A stretch of DNA of 64,000 bases. Source: Pseudomonas salomonii. GTDB lineage: Bacteria; Pseudomonadota; Gammaproteobacteria; Pseudomonadales; Pseudomonadaceae. Under the pieces are notes generated by a model. That model was not told where the DNA came from and ran no database searches. It saw only the letters and a program-made list of their open reading frames with translations. The position numbers and the translations under genes are program-made. Shown here one piece after another: positions 52,269-62,108 of this stretch (position 1 is its first letter; the number at the start of each line of letters is the position of its first letter). Location: the NCBI RefSeq assembly GCF_900107155.1, contig NZ_FNOX01000011.1, positions 186,001 to 250,000 on the forward strand, given 5' to 3'.

Positions 52269-53168
52269 TTACAGGCCGATACTGGTGATGCTTACGCCCA
52301 AAGTATGGCTTTGACCCGGCGCCAAGCTCACCACATCATCCAGCACATTGGCCGTCTCGATGCACAGCATGCCCTGCCAGCCATCATCGGCCATGTCGTC
52401 AAACGCCTTGGCGCGTTCGGTCCATGGGTTCCAGATCACGGTGGAGTTCGAACCCTCGGCGGTCAGTTGGATGCGACGCTGCCAATCTGTATCGACGATA
52501 TCGAGCTGCGCCGGAGTATCCAGGTAGATACGGTCAGTCTCGGCACTGAAGTGCAGCAGACCGGACTGCTTCTTCTCGGCCCAGCCATCGGCAGTGTCGA
52601 TATACGCCAGCCCATCCAGCCCTTCGACCTGCACCTTGCGCACGTCACTCACGGCGAAGTACGTGTGCAGCGCCTGGCTGAGTGTCACGATGTCGGTGCC
52701 ACGGTTGTGGCTGGTCAGGTGGATGTGCAGTTGATCGTCCAACAGCAGGCTCAGTGTCAGGTCGACCTGATGCGGCCAGCCGGGGAAGCCGCCCTCGGGA
52801 ACCGGCAGCACCAAATCCACCCGCAGCGCTTGGCCTTCGAGTTCGCTCACAGCCAGCCCCCACTGTGCCGTGCGCACAAAACCATGGGCGCCGGCCGGTT
52901 GCTCGCTCTGGCGCATCGCCTTGACGCTCTGCGGGTTGCGGTCAAACACACCAAACCATGGCCAGCACACCGGCACGCCGGTACGGATGCCCTTGCCTTG
53001 CTTGTACACCGCCGCAGGGTTCGGCCAGATCAACGGCTGTTCGCCCTGGCGCTGGTAACTGAAGAGGTGCGCGCCCTGTTGGGCCACCATCAATTCAGCG
53101 CCATTGTGGCGAATGCGCCAGCAGTCCAGCTCGTCGATTTTCACAGTTTCAACGTGGGGCACAGGCAT
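52269..53168 (-). CDS. D-hexose-6-phosphate mutarotase (YeaD-like)
   Basis: A 299-residue aldose-1-epimerase-fold protein of the YeaD type, interconverting anomers of hexose 6-phosphates. Visible are NGAELMVAQQGAHLFSYQ (about 23-40), PLIWPNPAAVYKQGKGIRTGVPVCWPWFG (about 46-74), HGFVR (about 94) and LHTYFAVSDV (about 166). The ATG at 53168 is preferred to a GTG at 53177. Cytosolic; next gene upstream is a thioesterase. Confidence 0.88.
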   Translation of the reverse strand: MPVPHVETVKIDELDCWRIRHNGAELMVAQQGAHLFSYQRQGEQPLIWPNPAAVYKQGKGIRTGVPVCWPWFGVFDRNPQSVKAMRQSEQPAGAHGFVRTAQWGLAVSELEGQALRVDLVLPVPEGGFPGWPHQVDLTLSLLLDDQLHIHLTSHNRGTDIVTLSQALHTYFAVSDVRKVQVEGLDGLAYIDTADGWAEKKQSGLLHFSAETDRIYLDTPAQLDIVDTDWQRRIQLTAEGSNSTVIWNPWTERAKAFDDMADDGWQGMLCIETANVLDDVVSLAPGQSHTLGVSITSIGL

Positions 53169-53225
53169 ACAAAGCACTCTTTATGGCAGGCAATGGGGCA
53201 ATTGACCGTCAAAACCCGGTGAGGT

Positions 53226-53630
53226 TTAACGCGCGCGCGACGGTACCGAACGTGTGCGGCCGCTGCCATCGATGGCGACGAACACAAACACCGCCTCGGT
53301 GACTTTGCGCCATTCGCTCGACAGCGGGTCGTCGCTCCACACTTCGACCATCATCTGGATCGAGCTGCGGCCGATTTCCAGGGCCTGCGTGTAGAAAGAC
53401 AACTGCGCGCCGACGGCCACCGGCACCAGGAACGCCATGCGATCAATCGCTACGGTGGCCACGCGGCCGCCGGCGACCTTGCTGGCCATGGCCGTGCCGG
53501 CCAGGTCCATCTGCGCGACCAGCCAGCCGCCGAAGATATCGCCAAAACCGTTTGTTTCACGCGGCAGCGCGGTGATTTGCAAGGCGAGATCGCCTTGCGG
53601 GATAGGATCTTCTTGTTCGAGTTCAATCAT
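53226..53630 (-). CDS. Acyl-CoA thioesterase YciA-like
   Basis: A 134-residue hotdog thioesterase, shorter than the paralogue at 7336. NGFGDIFGGWLVAQMDLAGTAMAS contains the active-site Asp and the GG turn, followed by VATVAIDRMAFLVPVAVGAQLSFYTQ. It probably hydrolyses a range of acyl-CoA substrates. Independent of its neighbours in function as far as can be told. Confidence 0.88.
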   Translation of the reverse strand: MIELEQEDPIPQGDLALQITALPRETNGFGDIFGGWLVAQMDLAGTAMASKVAGGRVATVAIDRMAFLVPVAVGAQLSFYTQALEIGRSSIQMMVEVWSDDPLSSEWRKVTEAVFVFVAIDGSGRTRSVPSRAR

Positions 53631-54195
53631 GCCGAGGGTGCCTCTGACCCGTAACGCTTCATGGGTGTTTCAAGTGGATAGCCGTCTTCTGGAAAAACGT
53701 TTCAGCACCAACCTACACCGCTCGATACGTTTCTCGTAAGGCGCACTAAAGGGAAACTCTGCCAAAGCGGCTGGAACCTAACCTGAGGGTCATCCAACAA
53801 CGTTTTGGCACAGCAGCCCCTCAAGACAGCGGGTTTGGCGCTCGCACGGGCCGAGTATATCGAGACCCTGTGGCGACGACGACCTCCGCAAGCTCATTTG
53901 GTCGGCAAATCTGCGCTGTATCGCGGCTTTTTGCAGAAACTGTGCCTATCGCCGGGATTATTTACAGCGTCCGGGCTGTTAGTCGGGTCAGCACCTTTGG
54001 TAGAGAAGCCCGACATGCCCACCGTTCCCGCGAGCGCCGTGCACGCTGGCACGGCCTGTTATCGGGGACTGCCTTTGGAAACGCGGGCGTCAAGCAACGC
54101 TGTGCTTTTGCGGGCGATTTGTTATCGTGCCGAACCGACCCCGGCGCCTGCCGGGGTCTCGCGTTCGCCGTCCTGACAATAAGAGAAGCCTTGCC
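53631..54195. promoter_or_regulatory. Gene-free region and leader before the MFS gene
   Basis: A 565-bp stretch with no credible gene; the frames within (e.g. 53805-54176) have no ribosome-binding site and no recognisable domain. At 54138-54159 GACCCCGGCGC and GCCGGGGTC form a strong hairpin shortly before the MFS start, without a T-run. The rest shows no repeat I can identify. Confidence 0.4.
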
Positions 54196-55485
54196 ATGTC
54201 CTCCGTGCCTGCAAGCAGCGCGCAACCTTCGCGCCCGCTGACCCGCAACGACTACAAAACCCTGTCGCTGTCTGCCTTGGGCGGGGCGCTGGAATTCTAC
54301 GATTTCATTATCTTTGTATTTTTCGCCACCGTGGTCGGGAAGCTGTTTTTCCCCGTCGACATGCCCGAATGGCTGCGCATGATGCAGACCTTCGGTATCT
54401 TCGCCGCCGGCTACCTGGCACGCCCGCTGGGCGGCATCATCATGGCGCACTTCGGTGACCTGCTGGGCCGCAAAAAAATGTTCACCCTGAGCATCTTCAT
54501 GATGGCCGTGCCGACCCTGATCATGGGCCTGTTGCCGACCTACGCACAGATCGGCCTGTGGGCACCGCTATTGTTGCTGCTGATGCGCGTCATCCAGGGC
54601 GCCGCCATTGGCGGCGAAGTACCGGGCGCCTGGGTGTTTGTTTCCGAACACGTGCCGCCGCGCCACATCGGCTATGCCTGCGGTACCCTGACCAGCGGCC
54701 TCACCGCCGGTATTTTGCTGGGTTCGCTGGTGGCGACCGCCATCAACTCCCTTTATACCCCGGAGCAGGTCTCGGATTACGCGTGGCGTATCCCGTTCCT
54801 GCTGGGCGGTGTGTTCGGCCTGCTGTCGGTGTACTTGCGCCGTTGGCTGCATGAAACACCGATCTTCGCTGAGATGCAGCAGCGCAAAACCCTGGCTGCC
54901 GAGCTGCCATTGCGCGCGGTACTGCGTGACCACCGTGGCGCCATTGTGCTGTCGATGCTGCTGACGTGGTTGCTGTCGGCGGGTGTGGTTGTGGTCATCC
55001 TGATGACCCCGACCGTGCTGCAAACCGTTTACCACTTCAGCCCAACGGTTGCGCTGCAAGCCAACAGCCTGGCGATCGTTACGCTGAGCCTGGGCTGTAT
55101 CGCTTCCGGCGCGCTGGCTGACCGTTTTGGTGCCGGTCGCGTTTTGGTCACCGGTTGCGCGTTGTTGCTGGCCACCTCCTGGACGCTGTATCACAGCCTG
55201 ATGGCCCACCCGGACTGGTTGTTCCCGCTGTACGCGTTGACCGGCCTGTTTGTAGGCACCATCGGTGTAGTGCCTTACGTAATGGTGAAAGCGTTCCCGC
55301 CGGTGGTGCGTTTCAGCGGCTTATCGTTCTCCTACAACGTCGCCTACGCCGTATTCGGCGGCCTGACGCCATTGGCGGTATCGCTGCTGATGAAGGAAAG
55401 TCCGATGGGTCCTGCTTATTACGTGGCTGTCCTGTGCGTGATGGGGATAGCGGTCGGTGGCTACCTGTGGAAGCGCGGGCGCTGA
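54196..55485 (+). CDS. MFS transporter (metabolite:H+ symporter type)
   Basis: A 429-residue inner-membrane transporter of the MHS subfamily, with 12 expected segments: ALGGALEFYDFIIFVFFATVVGKLFF (first helix), the RPLGGIIMAHFGDLLGRKKMFTLSIFMM loop (cytoplasmic motif) and RVIQGAAIGGEVPGAWVFVSEHVP. MHS members carry metabolites such as dicarboxylates or proline with protons; the substrate here is not clear. ATG at 54196 follows AAGAGAAG. It lies upstream of pstS, as in P. aeruginosa, but a repeat separates them. Confidence 0.88.
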   Translation: MSSVPASSAQPSRPLTRNDYKTLSLSALGGALEFYDFIIFVFFATVVGKLFFPVDMPEWLRMMQTFGIFAAGYLARPLGGIIMAHFGDLLGRKKMFTLSIFMMAVPTLIMGLLPTYAQIGLWAPLLLLLMRVIQGAAIGGEVPGAWVFVSEHVPPRHIGYACGTLTSGLTAGILLGSLVATAINSLYTPEQVSDYAWRIPFLLGGVFGLLSVYLRRWLHETPIFAEMQQRKTLAAELPLRAVLRDHRGAIVLSMLLTWLLSAGVVVVILMTPTVLQTVYHFSPTVALQANSLAIVTLSLGCIASGALADRFGAGRVLVTGCALLLATSWTLYHSLMAHPDWLFPLYALTGLFVGTIGVVPYVMVKAFPPVVRFSGLSFSYNVAYAVFGGLTPLAVSLLMKESPMGPAYYVAVLCVMGIAVGGYLWKRGR

Positions 55486-55487
55486 AT

Positions 55488-55601
55488 GATCGTTCCCACG
55501 CTCTGCGTGGGAATGCCGGCCTGGACGCTCTGCGTCCGCTTTTGAAGGTCGTGACGCAGAGCGTCACTGGATGCGTTCCCACGCAGAGCGTGGGAATGAT
55601 C
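55488..55601. repeat. Palindromic intergenic repeat, GATCGTTCCCACGC family (copy 3)
   Basis: About 114 bp, starting GATCGTTCCCACGCTCTGCG and ending CGCAGAGCGTGGGAATGATC, with an internal GTGACGCAGAGCGTCAC hairpin. It begins right at the end of the MFS gene. Confidence 0.9.
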
Positions 55602-55719
55602 AATTCCAGCATAGATTACAGAGTGTTTCTGAAACATCGCTCCAAGCGCCTGAACCTCCTCGCAAGCCCCGGATTTATTGCACTTTCCCCTTCCTGTCAG
55701 GATTTTCACAAATACTGGC

Positions 55720-55737
55720 CTTTCATCTAATTGTCAT
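55720..55737 (+). promoter_or_regulatory. Pho box upstream of pstS
   Basis: CTTTCATCTAATTGTCAT matches CTGTCAT-N4-CTGTCAT (two mismatches, both in the half-sites), 78 bp before pstS. A weaker pair (CTGTCAG-GATT-TTCACAA) is at 55694-55711. PhoB-dependent induction at low phosphate is expected. Confidence 0.78.
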
Positions 55738-55815
55738 ATTCCAGACATAGAGTGTTCACACGGCCTACCGATACTTGGCCCCGATCCAACTATCCCTATC
55801 TGCTAGGAGCAAGGC

Positions 55816-56805
55816 ATGAAACTGAAACGTTTGATGGCGGCAATGACTTTTGTCGCTGCTGGCGTTGCGACCGCCAACGCGGTGGCCGCTGGTGTTGATC
55901 CGGCAATCCCGGCTTACGTTAAGACCACTGGTGTGTCGGGCAACTTGTCCAGCGTCGGTTCCGATACCCTGGCTAACCTGATGACCCTGTGGGCTGAGGG
56001 TTACAAAAAGGAATACCCGAACGTCAACATCCAGATTCAGGCTGCCGGCTCCGCCACTGCACCTCCTGCGCTGACTGAAGGCACCTCCAACCTGGGCCCG
56101 ATGAGCCGCAAGATGAAGGACACCGAACTGGCGGCCTTCGAGCAGAAGTACGGTTACAAGCCAACCGCTATCCCGGTTGCCGTGGATGCCCTGGCCGTGT
56201 TCGTGCACAAAGACAACCCGATCCAGCACCTGACCATGGAACAAGTCGACGCGATCTTCTCCTCGACGCGTCTGTGCGGTGCTAAAGCCGACGTTAAAAC
56301 CTGGGGCGACCTGGGTGTGACCGGCGACCTGGCCAACAAGCCGGTTCAGCTGTTTGGTCGTAACTCGGTGTCCGGCACCTACGGCTACTTCAAAGAAGAA
56401 GCCCTGTGCAAAGGCGACTACAAGCCAAACGTCAACGAACAACCCGGCTCGGCTTCGGTCGTGCAGTCGATCAGCTCCTCGCTGAACGGCATCGGTTACT
56501 CGGGTATCGGCTACAAAACCGCTAGCGTGAAGACCGTGGCTCTGGCCAAAAAAGGCAGCACTGACTTCATCGAAGACAGCGAAGAAAACGCCCTGAACGG
56601 CAAATACCCGCTGTCGCGTTTCCTCTACGTGTACGTCAACAAAGCCCCGAACAAGCCTCTGGCCCCGCTGGAAGCTGAGTTCGTGAAGCTGGTTCTGTCC
56701 AAACAGGGCCAGGAAGTGGTCGTCAAAGACGGTTACATCCCGCTGCCGGCTAAAGTGGCTGCCAAGGCACTGGCTGACCTGGGCTTGAAAGAAGGCGGTA
56801 AGTAA
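55816..56805 (+). CDS. pstS: Phosphate ABC transporter substrate-binding protein PstS
   Basis: A 329-residue periplasmic phosphate-binding protein: signal peptide 1-25 (ending AVAAG), GNLSSVGSDTLANLMTLWAEGYKKEYPNVNIQIQAAGSATAPPALTEG (phosphate-binding N-lobe), and NSVSGTYGYFKEEAL. Length and motifs agree with Pseudomonas PstS. It is the first gene of the pstSCAB-phoU cluster and has its own Pho box. A REP element and a second Pho box separate it from pstC. Confidence 0.95.
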   Translation: MKLKRLMAAMTFVAAGVATANAVAAGVDPAIPAYVKTTGVSGNLSSVGSDTLANLMTLWAEGYKKEYPNVNIQIQAAGSATAPPALTEGTSNLGPMSRKMKDTELAAFEQKYGYKPTAIPVAVDALAVFVHKDNPIQHLTMEQVDAIFSSTRLCGAKADVKTWGDLGVTGDLANKPVQLFGRNSVSGTYGYFKEEALCKGDYKPNVNEQPGSASVVQSISSSLNGIGYSGIGYKTASVKTVALAKKGSTDFIEDSEENALNGKYPLSRFLYVYVNKAPNKPLAPLEAEFVKLVLSKQGQEVVVKDGYIPLPAKVAAKALADLGLKEGGK

Positions 56806-56838
56806 GCCTGCAATACCTGATGTAGCAGCGGGCCCTGC

Positions 56839-56924
56839 GGGAGCGGGCTTGCTCGCGAAGACGGTGTGTCATTCAACTCATCTGGCGACTGACGCACCGC
56901 CTTCGCGAGCAAGCCCGCTCCCAC
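56839..56924. repeat. REP doublet between pstS and pstC
   Basis: Inverted arms GGGAGCGGGCTTGCTCGCGA and TCGCGAGCAAGCCCGCTCCC around about 46 bp, a REPIN-type pair with the same arms as the copy at 7218-7313. Confidence 0.88.
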
Positions 56925-57000
56925 AAAAAGCCCGCCCGCATCTCTAATTTTTTAATCCGCTGCCAGCCCTGCTACGCGGCGGATTTCTTGCGTCACTGCA

Positions 57001-57018
57001 TTGTCATCTTTCTGTCAT
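57001..57018 (+). promoter_or_regulatory. Pho box upstream of pstC
   Basis: TTGTCATCTTTCTGTCAT is a near-perfect Pho box (one mismatch), 23 bp upstream of the pstC start. It lets pstC be driven independently of pstS. Confidence 0.85.
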
Positions 57019-57040
57019 ACAGGATCGCTAGGGTGTGCGC

Positions 57041-59326
57041 ATGAATGATCTGGCCAATTCCACCATGACGACGACTTCTCCCCCCAAGCGTATTGATTTC
57101 AATACGCCTGAGCTGCAACGCAAGCGCCGCATTCGCGCGCTCAAGGATCGCCTGACTCGCTGGTACGTGTTGATCGGCGGCCTCGCCGTGCTCGGCGCCA
57201 TCACCCTGATCTTCTTCTTCCTGGCTTACGTAGTTGCGCCTTTGTTCCAGGGTGCCTCGCTGACCAAGGAAGACGCGCTGACACCCGCCTGGATGCAGGA
57301 CGCCGGCAAGCCGTTGATGATCTCCCTCGAAGAACAGAACCAAGTCGCCATGCGGGTTTCCGACAAGGGCCAGGCGCTGTTCTTTGATGTGAGCACCGGT
57401 GCCGAGCTCAAGCGCGTCGACCTGCCATTGCCTGCGGGCGCCACTGTGGCCTCGATCGGCAAAGACCAGCCCGGCAGCCCGTTGGTGATCCTCGGTTTGT
57501 CCAATGGCCAGTCCCTGGTGTTCCGCCACACTTATAAAGTGTCGTACCCGGATGGCAAAAAGACCATTACGCCGGCCATTGAATACCCTTACGGCGAAAC
57601 GCCCATCGTTCTGGACGAGCAGGGCCGCCCGCTGGAGCATGTCGCGCTCAACGCCACCGATTCATCGCTGGTGGTTGCAGGCTCCGCGGGTTCGTTCTTG
57701 AACGTACTGAGCCTGAGCCGCGAAGAAAACATGATGACCGGTGAAGTCACCAGCGAGCAGAAGCGTATCGAGCTGCCGCAAATGACCGAACCGGTGAAGG
57801 CGATTTTCGTCGACCCACGCCAGCAGTGGCTGTATGTGGTCAACGGCCGCGCCCTCGCCGACGTCTTCAACTTGCGCGATAACAGCCTCAACGGTCGCTA
57901 CAAACTGCTGGAAGACGGCAACGCCGAAATCACTGCCAGCACTCAGTTGGTGGGCGGTATCTCGCTGATCGTCGGTAACTCCAAGGGTGGCCTGGCCCAG
58001 TGGTTCATGGCCCGTGACCCGGACGGCGAGCAACGCCTGAAGCAAATCCGCACCTTCCAGATGGGCACTGCGCCTATCGTGGAAATCACCGCCGAGGAAC
58101 GTCGCAAAGGCTTCACCGCGCTGGACGCGTCCGGCAAGTTCGGCGTGTTCCACAGTACCGCGCATCGCACCCTGCTGGTCGACCCTGTGGTGGATGGCCA
58201 AGGCCTGTTCGGCATGTCGCCACGCGCCAACCGCGTGATCGTCGAAGCCGGCGGCAAGCTGCAACCGCTGCTGCTCGACAACCCCCACCCGGAAGTGTCC
58301 TGGAGCGCGCTGTGGAGCAAGGTCTGGTACGAAAACTACGACGAACCTAAGTACGTCTGGCAATCGACCGCCGCCAACACCGACTTCGAACCCAAAATGA
58401 GTTTGGCCCCGCTGACCTTCGGTACCCTGAAGGCTGCGTTCTACGCCATGTTGCTGGCGGCGCCACTGGCGGTGGCTGCGGCCATCTACACCGCTTACTT
58501 CATGGCCCCGAGCCTGCGCCGCAAGGTCAAGCCGGTGATCGAACTGATGGAAGCGATGCCGACGGTGATCCTCGGCTTCTTCGCCGGCCTGTTCCTGGCG
58601 CCGTATGTAGAAGGGCACCTACCGGGGATTTTCAGCCTGCTGATGTTGCTGCCGATTGGCATCCTGGTCGCCGGTTTTGTCTTCAGCCGTTTGCCTGAGT
58701 CGATCCGCCTGCGTGTACCGGATGGCTGGGAAAGCGCGATCCTGATTCCGGTGATCCTGTTTGTGGGCTGGCTCTCGCTGTACATGAGCCCGTACCTGGA
58801 AACCTGGTTCTTCGGCGGCGACATGCGCATGTGGATCTCCCACGATCTGGGCATCACTTACGACCAGCGCAACGCACTGGTAGTCGGTCTGGCCATGGGT
58901 TTTGCGGTAATCCCGAACATCTACTCCATCGCCGAAGACGCCGTGTTCAGCGTGCCGCGCGGCCTCACCCTGGGCTCGTTGGCCCTGGGTGCCACGCCGT
59001 GGCAGACCATGACCCGCGTGGTGATCCTGACCGCCAGCCCAGGCATCTTCTCCGCACTGATGATCGGCATGGGCCGCGCAGTGGGTGAAACCATGATCGT
59101 GCTGATGGCCACCGGTAACACGCCGGTGATGGAGATGAACCTGTTCGAAGGCCTGCGCACCTTGGCGGCCAACGTTGCGGTGGAGATGCCCGAGTCGGAA
59201 GTCGGTGGCAGTCACTACCGCGTGCTGTTCCTCTCGGCGCTGGTGCTGCTGCTGTTCACCTTCATCATGAACACCCTCGCCGAGCTGATCCGTCAGCGTC
59301 TGCGCAAGAAATACTCGTCGCTTTAA
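57041..59326 (+). CDS. pstC: Phosphate ABC transporter permease PstC (large Pseudomonas form)
   Basis: A 761-residue inner-membrane permease. One transmembrane segment lies at about 38-68, then a long soluble domain (about 70-455) with repeated short beta-like segments (e.g. KAIFVDPRQQWLYVVNGRALADVF, SLIVGNSKGGLAQWFM) that looks propeller-like, then the conventional permease core (about 460-755) with EAMPTVILGFFAGLFLAP and the EAA region LGATPWQTMTRVV. E. coli PstC has only 319 residues. ATG at 57041 follows AGGG; a GTG is also at 57035. Part of the pst operon. Confidence 0.9.
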   Translation: MNDLANSTMTTTSPPKRIDFNTPELQRKRRIRALKDRLTRWYVLIGGLAVLGAITLIFFFLAYVVAPLFQGASLTKEDALTPAWMQDAGKPLMISLEEQNQVAMRVSDKGQALFFDVSTGAELKRVDLPLPAGATVASIGKDQPGSPLVILGLSNGQSLVFRHTYKVSYPDGKKTITPAIEYPYGETPIVLDEQGRPLEHVALNATDSSLVVAGSAGSFLNVLSLSREENMMTGEVTSEQKRIELPQMTEPVKAIFVDPRQQWLYVVNGRALADVFNLRDNSLNGRYKLLEDGNAEITASTQLVGGISLIVGNSKGGLAQWFMARDPDGEQRLKQIRTFQMGTAPIVEITAEERRKGFTALDASGKFGVFHSTAHRTLLVDPVVDGQGLFGMSPRANRVIVEAGGKLQPLLLDNPHPEVSWSALWSKVWYENYDEPKYVWQSTAANTDFEPKMSLAPLTFGTLKAAFYAMLLAAPLAVAAAIYTAYFMAPSLRRKVKPVIELMEAMPTVILGFFAGLFLAPYVEGHLPGIFSLLMLLPIGILVAGFVFSRLPESIRLRVPDGWESAILIPVILFVGWLSLYMSPYLETWFFGGDMRMWISHDLGITYDQRNALVVGLAMGFAVIPNIYSIAEDAVFSVPRGLTLGSLALGATPWQTMTRVVILTASPGIFSALMIGMGRAVGETMIVLMATGNTPVMEMNLFEGLRTLAANVAVEMPESEVGGSHYRVLFLSALVLLLFTFIMNTLAELIRQRLRKKYSSL

Positions 59327-59341
59327 GAAAGGTAGAAGTCT

Positions 59342-61012
59342 GTGAAACAGAACTCCCTGAATGGATGGTTCAAGAGCGGCGCCCCTGGCGTCTGGATCAG
59401 CGGTGGCGCGGTGTCCATCGCGGTCATCATGACCATTGGTTTGCTGGCCGTGATTGCCGTGCGTGGTCTGGGCCACTTCTGGCCGGCCGACCTGATCCAG
59501 GCCAACTACAGCGTGCCTGGCCAGGAAAACCATATCGTCATCGGCGAAGTGGTGCAGAAGGAAGAAGTGCCGCGCGAGCGCCTCAAAAGCGCGGGCCTGC
59601 CGGTGCCGGACCAAGGCCCGGAATTCATGACCCGCGAGCTGATCAAGGTCGGTAACCGCGACTTGAATGGCAACGACTTCACCTGGATCGTCGGCGAGTG
59701 GTTGAAAGACCAGACCACACCGAAGAACCTGATGGCCATCGAACGTCGTGAGTGGGGCAACTTCTACGGCACCCTGGTCAACGTCAAGCAGGACGGCAAG
59801 GTGATCGCCGAAGGCGAAGCCGCATGGCCGGAGCTGCAAGCCCGCGTCGACCGTGTGAACAAGTTGGCGGCCCAGCTCAAGAGCCTTGAGAAAACCGACA
59901 TCGGCGCGATCAACGCAGGCCTGGAACGCATCCGCCTGCACGGCCGCAAGCTGGAGCTGGAAGGCAAGCTCGACGCTGCCGCCCAGGCCGACATGGACTC
60001 CGGCCGCGCCGAATTGAATGCCCGTTACCAGGACATCGAAGCACGCCTGGCCGACCTGCACACCCAGTTCAACCGCGACAGCCTCACGGCCCGCGACGGC
60101 AACGGCAAAGAAATCGAAATCGGTATCGGCAAAGTGGTGCACGCCTACCAGCCGAACGCCATGGGCACCCTGACCAAGGTGGGTTTCTACTTCAGCAAGG
60201 TCTGGGAGTTCTTGAGCGACGATCCACGGGAAGCCAACACTGAAGGCGGGATTTTCCCGGCTATTTTCGGCACCGTGATGATGACCCTGATCATGGCGAT
60301 GATCGTGACCCCGTTCGGCGTGCTGGCGGCGGTGTACCTGCGTGAATACGCCAAGCAGAACACCCTGACCCGCATTATCCGGATCGCGGTGAACAACCTG
60401 GCCGGTGTGCCGGCTATCGTTTACGGCGTGTTCGGCCTGGGCTTCTTTGTGTATGTACTGGGTGGCTCGGTTGACCGCCTGTTCTTCGCCGAAGCCCTGC
60501 CGGCGCCGACCTTCGGTACACCGGGCCTGTTGTGGGCCTCGCTGACCCTGGCGCTGCTGGCGGTGCCGGTGGTGATCGTGGCTACCGAAGAAGGCCTGGC
60601 GCGGATTCCCCGCACCGTGCGTGAAGGTTCCCTGGCACTCGGCGCAACCAAGGCGGAAACGCTGTGGAAGATCGTGCTGCCGATGGCCAGCCCGGCGATG
60701 ATGACCGGCATGATCCTCGCCGTGGCCCGCGCCGCCGGTGAAGTGGCGCCGCTGATGCTGGTGGGTGTGGTCAAGCTGGCACCGTCGCTGCCGCTGGACG
60801 GCAACTACCCGTACCTGCACCTGGACCAGAAGATCATGCACCTGGGCTTCCATATTTATGACGTCGGTTTCCAGAGCCCCAACGTCGAAGCGGCACGCCC
60901 GCTGGTGTACGCCACCGCACTGCTGCTGGTGCTGGTGATCGCCACGCTGAACTTGTCGGCCGTGTGGATCCGTAACCACCTGCGCGAAAAATACAAGGCG
61001 CTGGACAGCTAA
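59342..61012 (+). CDS. pstA: Phosphate ABC transporter permease PstA (large Pseudomonas form)
   Basis: A 556-residue permease with a transmembrane segment at about 18-42, an inserted soluble region (about 45-300) that includes a helical coiled-coil stretch (RVDRVNKLAAQLKSLEK and EARLADLHTQFN), and a permease core (about 305-550; AVYLREYAKQNTL, NNLAGVPAIVYGVFGL, EAA region LGATKAETLWKIVLP). E. coli PstA is 296 residues. It starts with GTG at 59342, 15 bp after pstC, behind GAAAGG. Confidence 0.9.
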   Translation: MKQNSLNGWFKSGAPGVWISGGAVSIAVIMTIGLLAVIAVRGLGHFWPADLIQANYSVPGQENHIVIGEVVQKEEVPRERLKSAGLPVPDQGPEFMTRELIKVGNRDLNGNDFTWIVGEWLKDQTTPKNLMAIERREWGNFYGTLVNVKQDGKVIAEGEAAWPELQARVDRVNKLAAQLKSLEKTDIGAINAGLERIRLHGRKLELEGKLDAAAQADMDSGRAELNARYQDIEARLADLHTQFNRDSLTARDGNGKEIEIGIGKVVHAYQPNAMGTLTKVGFYFSKVWEFLSDDPREANTEGGIFPAIFGTVMMTLIMAMIVTPFGVLAAVYLREYAKQNTLTRIIRIAVNNLAGVPAIVYGVFGLGFFVYVLGGSVDRLFFAEALPAPTFGTPGLLWASLTLALLAVPVVIVATEEGLARIPRTVREGSLALGATKAETLWKIVLPMASPAMMTGMILAVARAAGEVAPLMLVGVVKLAPSLPLDGNYPYLHLDQKIMHLGFHIYDVGFQSPNVEAARPLVYATALLLVLVIATLNLSAVWIRNHLREKYKALDS

Positions 61013-61033
61013 TTGAAGTGAACGCGGACTAAA

Positions 61034-61122
61034 TGTGGGAGCGGGCTTGCTCGCGAATGCGGTGTATCAGAAACATATTTGCTGGCTGAACCACCGCTTT
61101 CGCGAGCAAGCCCGCTCCCACA
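61034..61122. repeat. REP doublet between pstA and pstB
   Basis: Arms TGTGGGAGCGGGCTTGCTCG and CGAGCAAGCCCGCTCCCACA around about 49 bp. It lies within the pst operon, 22 bp after pstA. Confidence 0.9.
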
Positions 61123-61203
61123 CTGGACCGCGTAACACACAGATTTTTGAGTAAACCGCCCCGGCGGTTCAACCAAACGAATTGGTAGCACAGGGAGCAT
61201 CCC

Positions 61204-62037
<834 letters not shown>

Positions 62038-62108
62038 TACGCGGTGGTTCTGATTGCACTGAATGCTGCGGTTCTCCGCACCTTACCGGACGTTCCAAGG
62101 ACGCCAAC

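Noticed and set aside
53805..54176. A 123-codon open frame in the region before the MFS gene
   Set aside because: No ribosome-binding site, no domain, and three frames are open together there, as expected in non-coding GC-rich DNA.
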